Origin: Acidimicrobiia bacterium | GTDB taxonomy: Bacteria; Actinomycetota; Acidimicrobiia; Acidimicrobiales; AC-14 | Direction: 5' to 3' | Length of the DNA stretch: 64,000 nt | Assembly: GCA_023264995.1 (NCBI GenBank) | Contig: JAHFUR010000012.1 | Location: forward strand, 43,649 to 107,648 | In this document: in pieces, positions 40,381-48,917 of the stretch | Numbering within the stretch: position 1 is the stretch's first letter | Layout: each line of letters starts with the position of its first letter | The notes under the pieces: generated by a model | What the model was told of the DNA's origin: nothing | Database searches by the model: none | What the model saw: only the letters and a program-made list of their open reading frames with translations | Made by a program: the position numbers and the translations under genes

Positions 40381-41154
40381 TCACTGCTTGACGAAGTAGA
40401 GCTGGATCTCGACGGTCCCGTGGTCGTCCACGCTGGCCACCACCGGCGCCGTCGGGGCGGTCACCCCGTAGTCGGAGAAGGCAATGTCGGTGGAGCCGAC
40501 GACGACGAGTACCCCGTTCTGGAGCTGGGCCTGGAGGTCAATGGTGACCTGGTGGGTCACGCCGTGGACCGTGAGGTCGCCGGTGGCGGCCGCGGTGACA
40601 CGCTGGCCCTCGGCGGGCACCGAGCCCACGTCGACCGGCGCGGTCAGAACGAACGTGGCCGTAGGGAAGCGGCTGGTGTCGAGCGCTCGCTGGACCGCGC
40701 CGTCGCGGCGGGAGTCGTTGGTGGTGAGGGCGGTCAGGCTGGCGTTGATCCTGGCCGCGGTCAGCGTCGAGCCCTTCACCGTCAGCGTGCCCTCGACGTT
40801 CGGCGAGCGGCCGACCGCGGTGTTGGTCCCGATACCGGTCAGCACTTCGTTGACGCGGAAGCCCGTGTAGGAGCCGGTGCCCTGGGCGTTGGTGATGGTG
40901 CGGTCGACCGCCCACGTGCCCTCGACGCCCGGGGTGCCGGTGACGGCGGCGGCCGGCGCCTGGACACCGGCCAGGGCCTGGTCGAGGTTGGCCGGCGGCG
41001 GGGGGTCGCCCCGGAGGACGAACCACCAGAGGCCGGCGCCGGCCGCGGCAACGGGCAGGGCGGCGGCGGCGGCCCAGCGCCGGCGGTGCGACCGTCGGGG
41101 CGTGCTCACGACGAGCGCCGTCGGGGCCGGGCGGGATTCGAGGTCAGTGTTCAT
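40381..41154 (-). CDS. YceI-family lipocalin-like protein with N-terminal membrane anchor
   Basis: 257 residues from ATG. One TM helix (AAAAALPVAAAGAGLWWFVL) precedes a Pro-rich linker and an exported YceI domain (about 75-255). The domain shows GTWAVDRTITNAQGTGSYTGFRV, TSRFPTATFVLTAP, VHGVTHQVTIDL and FSDYGVTAP. YceI proteins bind long-chain or polyprenyl-type lipids. It lies 18 bases downstream of the histidine kinase gene on the same strand and may be part of that unit. Confidence 0.92.
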   Translation of the reverse strand: MNTDLESRPAPTALVVSTPRRSHRRRWAAAAALPVAAAGAGLWWFVLRGDPPPPANLDQALAGVQAPAAAVTGTPGVEGTWAVDRTITNAQGTGSYTGFRVNEVLTGIGTNTAVGRSPNVEGTLTVKGSTLTAARINASLTALTTNDSRRDGAVQRALDTSRFPTATFVLTAPVDVGSVPAEGQRVTAAATGDLTVHGVTHQVTIDLQAQLQNGVLVVVGSTDIAFSDYGVTAPTAPVVASVDDHGTVEIQLYFVKQ

Positions 41155-41172
41155 GGCCCCGATCCTCGGGGC

Positions 41173-42594
41173 TCAGCCTGGGAACGCCACCGCGCCTTCC
41201 TGGGAGCTGGCCATGAACGGCGCCGGCCCGGCGACGGGCACGGTGACGGTGAAGGTGGCGCCCTCGCCCGGCGCCGTGGCCAGGTCGATCGTGCCCCCAT
41301 GGGCGACGACGATCTCCGAGACGATCGACAGGCCCAGCCCCGTCCCCCGGCTGGTCGGCTCCCCCTGCCAGAACCGGTCGAACACCCGGGCCGCCACCTC
41401 CGGCGACATTCCCGGCCCGTCGTCGGCCACCACCAGGGTGGCCGCGCCGCTCGTGGCCGACAGGCGCACCGACACGGCTGTCGTCTCCGGTGTGTGCTCG
41501 CGCACGTTGGTCAGCAGGTTGTCGACGACCTGGCGGAGCCGGTGGGCATCGCCGGTGACGACCACCGGGCCCTCGCCCACGTCGATCCGCAACGGCCGCT
41601 CGGGCTCCACGGCCCGGGCCGCGGTGGCGGCGTCGAGGACGACGGCCGTGAGGTCGACCGGCGCATGCTCCAGCGGCCGGCCCTGGTCGAGCCGGGCCAG
41701 GAGCAGGAGGTCCTCGACCAGGTCCCCCATCCGGATGGCTTCGCGCTCGATACGCGACATGGCCCGCTCGATGTCGTCGGTCGACCGGGCGCCCTGGCGG
41801 TACAGCTCGGCGTAGCCCCGGATGGAGGTCAGCGGCGTCCGCAGCTCGTGCGACGCGTCGGCCGCGAAACGCCGGGTCCGGGCCTCCGACGCCGTCTTGG
41901 CCGCCACCGCTTCCTCTATCCGGTCGAGCATGGTGTTCAGCGCGTTCCCGAGGTGGCCGACCTCACTTGCCCGCTTCGGCACGGGGGTGCGCTCAGACAG
42001 CTCCCCGTCGGCGATGCGCTCGGCGGTCACGATCATCTCGTCGATCGGCCGCAGGCCCGTGCGGACGGTGAGCCACACGATGACACCCGCCAGCACGACG
42101 GCGAGGGCGCAGGCGGCCAGGACGGTCCCGGTGGCAGCCCGCACGGCGCCGTCGACGTCCTGGAGGGAGATGGCGGCCACCAGGGCGCCGCCGTCGGGCA
42201 TCCGGGTCAGGACGACCCGGTAGTGCATGTCGCCCTCGACGGCGCCGACGGTGAGCGGCCCGGCCGGCGCCGACATGCCGGCGACGTCGGGCAGCGGGTC
42301 GGGGTTGTCGCCGCGGCCGGCCGGGGTGGACGACACGACCTCGCCGGCCATGTTGAGGGTCACGTAGGCGTAGCGGCGCACGTCGAACGGCGACCGCTCG
42401 TCCTGCTGGAGCTGCGGCGGCGGGCGGCGGCCGAACCCCTGCCGAGGCCCGACGGCCGTGGCCTGGGAGAGCAGTTCCTGGTCAACGTCGGCCACCAGGC
42501 GGTGCTCGAGGGTGACCACGATCAGCACGCCGGCGCCGCCGGTGACGACGGCCACGACGGCCAGGATGACGGCGACGAGCCGCCTACGAATCAT
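41173..42594 (-). CDS. Membrane sensor histidine kinase (TcrY/MprB-like)
   Basis: 473 residues from ATG. TM1 (LVAVILAVVAVVTGGAGVLIVV), exported sensor (about 30-155), TM2 (TVLAACALAVVLAGVIVWL), HAMP (about 178-230), HisKA with RFAADASHELRTPLTSIRGYAE, and HATPase with LRQVVDNLLTNVREHTP, DDGPGMSPEVAARVFDRFW and GTGLGLSIV. Its likely partner is the OmpR-type regulator 12 bases upstream in the same operon. Confidence 0.95.
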   Translation of the reverse strand: MIRRRLVAVILAVVAVVTGGAGVLIVVTLEHRLVADVDQELLSQATAVGPRQGFGRRPPPQLQQDERSPFDVRRYAYVTLNMAGEVVSSTPAGRGDNPDPLPDVAGMSAPAGPLTVGAVEGDMHYRVVLTRMPDGGALVAAISLQDVDGAVRAATGTVLAACALAVVLAGVIVWLTVRTGLRPIDEMIVTAERIADGELSERTPVPKRASEVGHLGNALNTMLDRIEEAVAAKTASEARTRRFAADASHELRTPLTSIRGYAELYRQGARSTDDIERAMSRIEREAIRMGDLVEDLLLLARLDQGRPLEHAPVDLTAVVLDAATAARAVEPERPLRIDVGEGPVVVTGDAHRLRQVVDNLLTNVREHTPETTAVSVRLSATSGAATLVVADDGPGMSPEVAARVFDRFWQGEPTSRGTGLGLSIVSEIVVAHGGTIDLATAPGEGATFTVTVPVAGPAPFMASSQEGAVAFPG

Positions 42595-42606
42595 GGGCCC
42601 CCGATA

Positions 42607-43293
42607 TCACGGCTCGCGGCGCAGCACGTACCCGAACCCCCGGACCGTGTGGATCAGGGCCGGCTCCACGTCGTCCACCTTCTTGCGCAGGTAGGAGATG
42701 TAGTTCTCGACCACCCCGCCGCTGCCGCCGAAGTCGTACTGCCAGACGTGGTCGAGGATCTGGCTCTTCGACAGCACCCGCTCGCGGTTGACCAGCAGGA
42801 AGCGGAGCAGCTTGAACTCCGTCGGCGACAGCTGGATCGGGCGCCCGCCCCGGCTCACCCGCATGGTGTCCTCGTCGATCTCCAGGTCGTCGTACTGGAG
42901 GCGGTTGGCCGCCTCGGGCCGGCCCTGGGTGCGGCGGAGCACGGCCCGGACCCGGGCGATGAGCTCCTCCAGGCTGAAGGGCTTCGTCAGGTAGTCGTCG
43001 CCGCCCTTGGTGAAGCCGGAGATCTTGTCCTCGCTGGCGTCGCGGGCGGTAAGGAACACCACGGGCGTGACGTCGCCGTCGGCCCGCAGGCGCCGGCAGA
43101 CCTCGAACCCGTCGATACCGGGCATGCCGACGTCGAGGATGAGCAGGTCGGGATGGTGCGACGCCACCGCGGCCAGGGCGCGCGACCCGTCGGTGGCCGT
43201 CATGGACTCGAACCCGGCGATCCGCAAGGCGGACGACACCAGGTCTCGGATGTACTCCTCGTCGTCGGCCACCAGGACCTTCGCCTCTGCCAT
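42607..43293 (-). CDS. OmpR/PhoB-family response regulator (TcrR-like)
   Basis: 228 residues from the ATG at 43293 (MAEAKVLVADDEEY); the frame extends 13 codons further. Receiver: LVADDEEYIRDL, phospho-Asp in LLILDVGMPGID, Thr in VFLTARD and Lys in YLTKPFSLEE. C-terminal winged helix: IQLSPTEFKLLRFLLVNRERVLSK and VVENYISYLRKKVDD followed by TVRGFGYVLR. Transcribed with the downstream kinase. Confidence 0.95.
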   Translation of the reverse strand: MAEAKVLVADDEEYIRDLVSSALRIAGFESMTATDGSRALAAVASHHPDLLILDVGMPGIDGFEVCRRLRADGDVTPVVFLTARDASEDKISGFTKGGDDYLTKPFSLEELIARVRAVLRRTQGRPEAANRLQYDDLEIDEDTMRVSRGGRPIQLSPTEFKLLRFLLVNRERVLSKSQILDHVWQYDFGGSGGVVENYISYLRKKVDDVEPALIHTVRGFGYVLRREP

Positions 43294-43357
43294 GGGCACC
43301 AGTAGAGCCGCCGAACCTGGGAACGCGCTCACAACCGGCTGTGAAGGCGCGGGGGCG

Positions 43358-43522
43358 CTACCTCCCCCCGTCCTCCTCGTCGAGCGGCGCGGCCATGGCC
43401 TGCTCCAGGGCGTCGGCCTCCGGGATCTCTGGGTCGAGGTTCGGCTCCACGAACCCGGCCACCTCGGCGACAGGCAGGGACTGCTCCTCGGCGTCTGTCT
43501 CGGGCACTTCTTGGTCGCTCAT
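43358..43522 (-). CDS. 54-residue acidic protein
   Basis: Starts MSDQEVPETDAEEQ and contains EPNLDPEIPEADALEQAMAAPLDEED. About a quarter of the residues are Asp or Glu. It is 64 bases upstream of the two-component operon on the same strand. No Shine-Dalgarno site; instead the ATG directly follows an inverted repeat. The P-E-A-D-A-L-E-Q core looks like a conserved motif I have seen in small actinobacterial proteins, but I cannot name the family. Confidence 0.55.
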   Translation of the reverse strand: MSDQEVPETDAEEQSLPVAEVAGFVEPNLDPEIPEADALEQAMAAPLDEEDGGR

Positions 43523-43540
43523 GGGGGCAAGTCTGCCCCC
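43523..43540 (-). terminator. Inverted repeat between two leftward genes
   Basis: GGGGGCA (43523-43529) and TGCCCCC (43534-43540) are exact reverse complements with a 4-base loop. It lies between the stop of the gene at 43543 and the ATG at 43522. It may end the upstream transcript or mask the start of the acidic-protein gene. Confidence 0.5.
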
Positions 43541-43542
43541 GG

Positions 43543-43923
43543 TCACCCGTGCCGGTAGTTCCGACCTCCCGGGTACCGGAACGCGTGGCGCTTGACCCGT
43601 GTCGTCGGCACCTTGATCCTCGAACCCGAGCGCTCGTCGCCGCCGGCGTAGAGGGCCATTCCCAGCGCGACGACCATGAGCCCGACGGCCGTCGTGGCCA
43701 GGAGCCGGTGCTGAGCAGCCGTCCGGCACTCCGAGTTCTCCGCCCGATCGAAGGCCACCACGACCGCCGGCCCGCAGCTGTCACCTCGGACATTGACCCG
43801 GAACGGCCCGAAACGCTCCGAGGCGGGGCTGACCGGCAGCACCGCAGACGCCATGATCAGCGTGATCCCGAAGCCGAGGGCCAGGAACCCGACGTACTTG
43901 CTCGTTCTCAAGTGACCCTCCAT
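43543..43923 (-). CDS. Two-TM membrane protein with a small exported loop
   Basis: 126 residues from the ATG at 43923, with GGAG just upstream. TM1 (YVGFLALGFGITLIMASAVL) and TM2 (LLATTAVGLMVVALGMALYAG) flank an exported loop of about 45 residues with two cysteines (GDSCGPA and NSECRTA) that could form a disulfide. Basic cytosolic tail (KVPTTRVKRHAFRYPGG). No family recognised. Confidence 0.65.
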   Translation of the reverse strand: MEGHLRTSKYVGFLALGFGITLIMASAVLPVSPASERFGPFRVNVRGDSCGPAVVVAFDRAENSECRTAAQHRLLATTAVGLMVVALGMALYAGGDERSGSRIKVPTTRVKRHAFRYPGGRNYRHG

Positions 43924-43984
43924 CACTCCGTTGCAGGGCGGAGGTGATATCGGCACATGCGACCTCCGACTTGAGCGCGCCCTG

Positions 43985-44989
43985 CTACCGGGCCGGGGCG
44001 ATCCGCATGATCCGGTCGTCGCCGGGCTGCGCCGTGCCGCGTCCGTCGGTGTTCGATGTGGTGAAGTACACCGCCCCGTCGGGCCCGACGGCCACGTCGC
44101 GGATGCGCCCGTAGGTCTTCTGGTACAGCACCTCCTCGGAAGCCACCGACCCGTCGGCGGCAAAGGTGACCCGGCGCAGCCCCTCGCCCCGGAGGGTGCC
44201 GAAGAGCATCGACCCTTTCCACTGGGGGATGAGGTCGGCGTTGTACACCGTGCACCCGGCCGGCGCCACCGACGGCGAGTAATTGCGGATCCCGTTGCCC
44301 GATGTGGCCGGCCACCCCCCGTCGAAGCCCAGGGTCAGCACGTTCAGCTCGTCGTTCCCGGTCGGGCCGTGCTCAGTGGAAAGGAGCCGGCCGCCGGCGT
44401 CGAAGCAGAGGCCCTCCACGTTACGGTGGCCCCGGCTGAAGACCGCGGCGCCGCCTTTGTCCGGGTCGACCCGCAGGACCTTGCCGTTCAGCGCCGCCTT
44501 CTCGGGGGCCAGGCCCGGCATGTTGGCATCGCCGGTCGATGCGTACAGCGTGCCGTCGGGGCCGAAGCGGAGCCGGCCGCCGTCGTGCACCGGCGCCCGG
44601 GCGATGCCGGCGACGAGCACCTTCTGGGAGCCGTCCGGTTCGAGGCGGACGATCCGGTTGTCCTGGGCCGCGGTGTACATGACGAACATCCGCCCGGTGC
44701 GGTCGATCTCCAGGCCCAGGAGGCCGCCCTCCCCCTCGGGCACCACGCCGGCGATTGGGTGCGACGGCCCGTTGAGCCGGGACAGCGTGCCCGAGCGCTG
44801 GGTGAACCAGAGCGCGCCGGCGGGGTCCCACGCCAGCGCCCACGGCACCTGCAGGTCCTTCGCCACTTCGGTCACCGCCAACGGCACCGGCCTGCCGGCG
44901 CGACCGGTCGGCGCCTTCGAACCGGCGCAGCCGGCGGCGATCAGCCCCAGGGCCAGGAGGATGGCCGCCGAGCGCACGGGCCGCTGCAT
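43985..44989 (-). CDS. PQQ-dependent sugar (aldose/sorbosone) dehydrogenase lipoprotein
   Basis: 334 residues. Signal peptide with lipobox LIAAGC, then a six-bladed propeller of the soluble glucose dehydrogenase class. Visible features are [31 protein letters not shown], a [20 protein letters not shown] segment and [11 protein letters not shown], then [11 protein letters not shown]. These match the PQQ/calcium and catalytic His region (R-G-H-R-N). It oxidises sugars outside the membrane if PQQ is available; PQQ biosynthesis genes are not in this window. Confidence 0.9.
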   Translation of the reverse strand: MQRPVRSAAILLALGLIAAGCAGSKAPTGRAGRPVPLAVTEVAKDLQVPWALAWDPAGALWFTQRSGTLSRLNGPSHPIAGVVPEGEGGLLGLEIDRTGRMFVMYTAAQDNRIVRLEPDGSQKVLVAGIARAPVHDGGRLRFGPDGTLYASTGDANMPGLAPEKAALNGKVLRVDPDKGGAAVFSRGHRNVEGLCFDAGGRLLSTEHGPTGNDELNVLTLGFDGGWPATSGNGIRNYSPSVAPAGCTVYNADLIPQWKGSMLFGTLRGEGLRRVTFAADGSVASEEVLYQKTYGRIRDVAVGPDGAVYFTTSNTDGRGTAQPGDDRIMRIAPAR

Positions 44990-45068
44990 GGGCCAGGTCT
45001 AGTCCCAGGCACCGGCGTCGGTGCGGAGGTCGGCGGCGACTTCGAGCTTGTCGGGTTCGACGCCGGCG

Positions 45069-45722
45069 TCAGTCGGCGGCGGCCAGGCCGACCGGGCAGC
45101 TCACGCCGGTGCCCCCGAGGCCGCAGTAGCCGTTGGGGTGCCGGGCCAGGTACTGCTGGTGGTAGTCCTCGGCGTAATAGAAGCGGGTGTCCTCGGCCAG
45201 CTCGGTGGTGATCTCGCCGTACCCGGCCTTCTCCAGCATCTGCTGGTAGGTGTGGCGCGAGGCTTCGGCGGCGGCCAGCTGCGCCGGCGTCGAGGCGTAG
45301 ATCGCCGAGCGGTACTGCGTGCCCATGTCGTTGCCCTGGCGCATCCCCTGGGTCGGGTCGTGGCTCTCCCAGAAGATCCGCAGCAGGGCGTCGTAGGACG
45401 TCACTTCGGGGTCGAACACGACCAGCACCACCTCGGTGTGCCCGGTGCGGCCGCTGCACACCTCCTCGTAGGTGGGGTTCGGCGTGATGCCGCCGGCGTA
45501 GCCGACCGCGGTCGTGTAGACGCCTGGGGCGGTCCAGAACTTGCGCTCGGCTCCCCAGAAGCAGCCCATGGCGAAAATGGCCGTCTCCATCCCCTCGGGG
45601 AACGGAGGGGTGATGGGCGTGCCCTTGACCAGGTGGTGCTCGGTCACTGGCATGAGTTCGTCACGCCCGGGCAGGGCCTCGTCGGCCGTCGGCAAGCGGC
45701 TCTTGTGCCGCGAGAAGAGCAT
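45069..45722 (-). CDS. msrA: Peptide methionine sulfoxide reductase MsrA
   Basis: 217 residues from the ATG at 45722 ([12 protein letters not shown]), the usual start of actinobacterial MsrA; the frame runs 6 codons further. Catalytic [13 protein letters not shown], and the TGHTEVV and [14 protein letters not shown] motifs are all present. Resolving cysteines lie in the C-terminal [15 protein letters not shown]. Repairs S-epimer methionine sulfoxide. Divergent from nhaA. Confidence 0.97.
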   Translation of the reverse strand: MLFSRHKSRLPTADEALPGRDELMPVTEHHLVKGTPITPPFPEGMETAIFAMGCFWGAERKFWTAPGVYTTAVGYAGGITPNPTYEEVCSGRTGHTEVVLVVFDPEVTSYDALLRIFWESHDPTQGMRQGNDMGTQYRSAIYASTPAQLAAAEASRHTYQQMLEKAGYGEITTELAEDTRFYYAEDYHQQYLARHPNGYCGLGGTGVSCPVGLAAAD

Positions 45723-45780
45723 GCAGCAAGTATGGGCCACCGTCGCCGGTTACGGGAGGGCGGGCTCAGATCCTCCGCAA

Positions 45781-45927
45781 CAGGGGCGGGTACAGCACGC
45801 CGGCGCCCCGGCCGGCGCCTCCCTGTGAGAGAAGTGGCAGGATAGGAGGGCCACATTCGGGTGGCGAGGTGCCGGGAAGCCTGGTCGGCGAGCTCATGAC
45901 GGTTCGCAAGCCCAGGAGCACAGGCGC
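45781..45927 (+). promoter_or_regulatory. Structured nhaA leader, candidate cis-regulatory RNA
   Basis: Several nested helices can form in the 147 bases before nhaA. CAGGG (45781-45785) pairs with CCCTG (45821-45825), and GCCAC (45850-45854) with GTGGC (45861-45865). GAG-x-x-GCCG (45866-45874) pairs with CGGC and CTC (45886-45895). The loop of the last hairpin contains CCTGG (45880-45884). This is exactly complementary to CCAGG (45912-45916), which overlaps the AGGAG ribosome site (45914-45918) of the GTG at 45928. A loop/ribosome-site pseudoknot could gate translation. I cannot assign an Rfam class from memory. Confidence 0.5.
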
Positions 45928-47226
45928 GTGACACAACCAGACAATCAGGGCGGGTACGCCGGTCCCATCCCCGGCCGCCAGGTGCCTTCTGCCGTCCGTC
46001 GGCTCATCGACGCCGAGGTCTCGGGGGGCGTGGTGCTCCTGGCCGCGGCGATCGTGGCCATGGTGTGGGCCAACTCCCCCTGGAAGGGCGGGTACGAGAC
46101 CCTCTGGCACACCGAGGTCTCGGTCGGTGTGGGGCGGTTCATCCTGCGGGAGGACCTCCGCCACTGGGTGAACGACGCCCTCATGACCATCTTCTTCCTC
46201 GTGGTCGGCCTGGAGATCAAGCGCGAGCTGGTCGACGGCGACCTGCGGGACCCGAGAACGGCAGCCATGCCCGCCATCGCCGCCGTCGGCGGCATGGTGG
46301 TGCCGGCGTTGCTCTACGTGCTCGTCACCGGCGGCGGCGCCGGCGCCCGCGGGTGGGGCATCCCGATCGCCACCGATATCGCCTTCTCCGTCGGCGTCGT
46401 CGCCCTGCTCGGGTCCCGCGTCCCCGCCTCGCTGAAGCTCTTCCTGCTCACGCTGTCGATCGTCGACGACATCGGCGCGATCATCGTGATCGGCGCGTTC
46501 TACTCGTCGGATCTCCGCCCCGCGATGCTCGGCGTCGCCGGGCTGATCGTCCTGGTCATCGTGGCGCTCCGCCGCCATGGGGTCCTCTGGGTCCTGCCCT
46601 ATGTCGTCCTCGGCGCCGCCCTGTGGCTGGCAACGTATGCATCGGGCGTCCACGCCACGATCGCCGGCGTCGTGCTCGGCCTCCTCGCCCCGGCCACAGC
46701 GTCGGCGCCGGCATCGGTCGCCCGCCGTTGGGCCGCCGACATGCGCGACGAAGCATCGGCCGCCGAGCTGAAGGACCTCACCCGGCTGGCCCGCCACGCG
46801 GTCTCGCCGGCCGAGCGCATCGGCCACCTGCTGCAGCCTTGGACAAGCCTGGTGGTCGTCCCGCTCTTCGCCCTGGCCAACGCCGGCGTGACCGTGAAGG
46901 CCGGCGCGCTCGACGCCCCTGGGGCCATGGCCGTTGGGGCCGGGATCATCGTCGGCCTGGTCGTCGGCAAGACGGTCGGGATCGCCGGAGCGGCGTGGTT
47001 GGCAGTACGGACCGGAGTGGCCCAGCTCCCCGAGGCCACCTCGTGGCCGATGATCGTCGCCGTCGCCGGCGTTGCCGGGATCGGCTTCACCGTGTCGCTG
47101 TTCGTGGCCGAGCTTGCGTTCGACGCCGGCGCCCTCCAGGAAGCGGCCAAGCTGGGTGTGCTCACCGGGTCGCTGCTGGCGGCCATCCTCGGCGGCGCCG
47201 CGCTCCGGCGGGCGTGCCGGGCATGA
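45928..47226 (+). CDS. nhaA: Na+/H+ antiporter NhaA
   Basis: 432 residues from GTG, AGGAG 9 bases upstream. About eleven to twelve TM helices. The paired aspartates of the ion site lie in LSIVDDIGAIIVIGA; also IATDIAFSVGVVALLG and GLEIKRELVDGDLRDPR. Exports Na+ in exchange for protons. Convergent with amt. Confidence 0.96.
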   Translation: MTQPDNQGGYAGPIPGRQVPSAVRRLIDAEVSGGVVLLAAAIVAMVWANSPWKGGYETLWHTEVSVGVGRFILREDLRHWVNDALMTIFFLVVGLEIKRELVDGDLRDPRTAAMPAIAAVGGMVVPALLYVLVTGGGAGARGWGIPIATDIAFSVGVVALLGSRVPASLKLFLLTLSIVDDIGAIIVIGAFYSSDLRPAMLGVAGLIVLVIVALRRHGVLWVLPYVVLGAALWLATYASGVHATIAGVVLGLLAPATASAPASVARRWAADMRDEASAAELKDLTRLARHAVSPAERIGHLLQPWTSLVVVPLFALANAGVTVKAGALDAPGAMAVGAGIIVGLVVGKTVGIAGAAWLAVRTGVAQLPEATSWPMIVAVAGVAGIGFTVSLFVAELAFDAGALQEAAKLGVLTGSLLAAILGGAALRRACRA

Positions 47227-47249
47227 AACATTCGCCAGCCTGCCGCGAA

Positions 47250-47284
47250 CCGACCCGGTGCGAAGGCTTCCCGCACCGGGTCGG
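47250..47284. terminator. Perfect 13-bp inverted repeat between nhaA and amt
   Basis: CCGACCCGGTGCG (47250-47262) and CGCACCGGGTCGG (47272-47284) are exact reverse complements with a 9-base loop. It lies 23 bases after nhaA and 25 before the amt stop. Likely a two-way terminator. Confidence 0.75.
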
Positions 47285-47308
47285 CTGGACATGCTGCTCA
47301 GCTAGCTG

Positions 47309-48874
47309 TTACCGCGACTTCTCCTGGCCGACGGCGATCGGCGGCGACATCGGCGTGTGCGACGTGCCTTCGCCACCGAGCTCGACGTGCTGTGACGAGC
47401 CGTAGAACGCCGGGTAGGCGAGAACTCCCATCTCCGGCAGATCCATACCTTCGAGCTCCATCTCGGCCGTGGGCCGGATACCGCCCTTGGTGAGCTTGTC
47501 CTGGATCCGGAAGAAGGCGTAGGCGATGCCGAACATCACGATGCCGATCGTGAGGGCGCCGGCGACCTGCGAGAGCAGCTGCCCACCACCGTCGCCACCG
47601 TAGAAGATTCCGTGGATGTTCTGGGTCGACGAGCCGGTGCCGTTCCAGTCGCCGCCGTAGGACCCGTCGGAGAAGATCCCGACCGAGAGAACCCCGAGCA
47701 GGCCGCCCATCCCGTGCACCGAGATGGCGCCCACCGGGTCGTCGATGCCGCGCCGCTCGACGAACCACACACCTTCTACGACCATCACGCCGGCGATCAC
47801 ACCGATCGCTGCGGCCGCCCAGGGCTGCACGAACGCGCACGGGGCGGTGATGGCGACCAGGCCGGCGAGCATGCCGTTGGCCATCATCCCTGGATCAGGC
47901 TTGTGGTCCGGAGATCGGCGCTGCACCCAGAGCATCGACACCACGGCGCCGAAAGCGCCGGCGATCGCCGTGTTGGCCGCCACGACCGCGAACCGGTTGT
48001 CAGTCGCGGCGAACGTCGACGCAGCATTGAACCCGAACCAGCCGAACAAGAGGATGAACGTGCCGAGCATGGCCATCGGGATGTGGTGCCCGGGCATCGG
48101 CCGGGGCTTGCCGTCCGGACCGTACTTCCCGATACGGGGCCCGAGGACCATGGCGCCCGCCAACCCGGCGACGCCGCCCATCATGTGCACGACACCGGAA
48201 CCGGCAAAGTCAACGTACCCGTGGCCCCAGCCCATGCTCACGCCGAGCTTGGCCAGCCAGCCGCCGCCCCAGGTCCAGGCGCCGAACAGCGGGTAGTAGA
48301 CCGCGCCGCAGAACAGGCCCCAGATCACGAAGCTGTTCCACTTCCAGCGCTCGGCCATGGCCCCGGTGGGGATTGTCGCCGTCGTGTCCATGAACGCCAC
48401 CATGTACAAGAAGAAGGCCAGGACGCTGACGTCGTAGCCCTTCCCCCCGAGGAAGAACCCGCCCTTCCAGAGGAAAACACCGTTGCCCGACCCGATCAGC
48501 GCACCGCCAACGGCGTGGTCCATCCCGAAGAGCCCCGGGAAGCTGAACCCGCCGAACATGAACGCAAACCCGACGGCAAAGAACGCCACGAACCCGATGC
48601 CGAAGATGGCGAAGTTCGTCGAAACGACATGCGCGGCGTGCTTGGCTCGGCAGAACCCGGTCTCCACCAAGGCAAAGCCTGCCTGCATGAAGATGACCAG
48701 GACCGCCCCGATCACGATCCAGAGCAGGTTCAGGCTGATCTCGCCGTGAGTGAGCGCGTCACCCGTGGCCCCTCCGGCGTCGGTCGGGCTGGCCATTGCC
48801 ATGCCAGCCAGGAACCACGTGGCCCCTATGCCGCACGCCAGGGCAGCCATGGCCTTCGTTCGTCTGTGACGCAC
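47309..48874 (-). CDS. amt: Ammonium transporter
   Basis: 521 residues from the GTG at 48874, with GGAGGAGGAG upstream. A signal peptide (ALACGIGATWFLAGMAMASP) precedes the Amt channel of about eleven TM helices. Family signs are LVETGFCRAKHAAHV, DFAGSGVVHMMGGVAGLAGA, WFGFNAASTF and the channel histidines (VVHMMGG; SVHGMGG). It starts 43 bases after the stop of the antiporter-GlnD fusion on the same strand, so the two are probably one operon. No PII (glnK) gene follows, although amt-glnK pairing is usual. Confidence 0.95.
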   Translation of the reverse strand: MRHRRTKAMAALACGIGATWFLAGMAMASPTDAGGATGDALTHGEISLNLLWIVIGAVLVIFMQAGFALVETGFCRAKHAAHVVSTNFAIFGIGFVAFFAVGFAFMFGGFSFPGLFGMDHAVGGALIGSGNGVFLWKGGFFLGGKGYDVSVLAFFLYMVAFMDTTATIPTGAMAERWKWNSFVIWGLFCGAVYYPLFGAWTWGGGWLAKLGVSMGWGHGYVDFAGSGVVHMMGGVAGLAGAMVLGPRIGKYGPDGKPRPMPGHHIPMAMLGTFILLFGWFGFNAASTFAATDNRFAVVAANTAIAGAFGAVVSMLWVQRRSPDHKPDPGMMANGMLAGLVAITAPCAFVQPWAAAAIGVIAGVMVVEGVWFVERRGIDDPVGAISVHGMGGLLGVLSVGIFSDGSYGGDWNGTGSSTQNIHGIFYGGDGGGQLLSQVAGALTIGIVMFGIAYAFFRIQDKLTKGGIRPTAEMELEGMDLPEMGVLAYPAFYGSSQHVELGGEGTSHTPMSPPIAVGQEKSR

Positions 48875-48917
48875 CGCACTCCTCCTCCACCGCCGACGGG
48901 TACCTGTCGGCCGAACG

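Noticed and set aside
40420..43305. Open frame of 961 codons on the plus strand across the YceI, kinase and regulator genes
   Set aside because: The minus-strand genes carry complete family motifs; the plus-strand frame has none.
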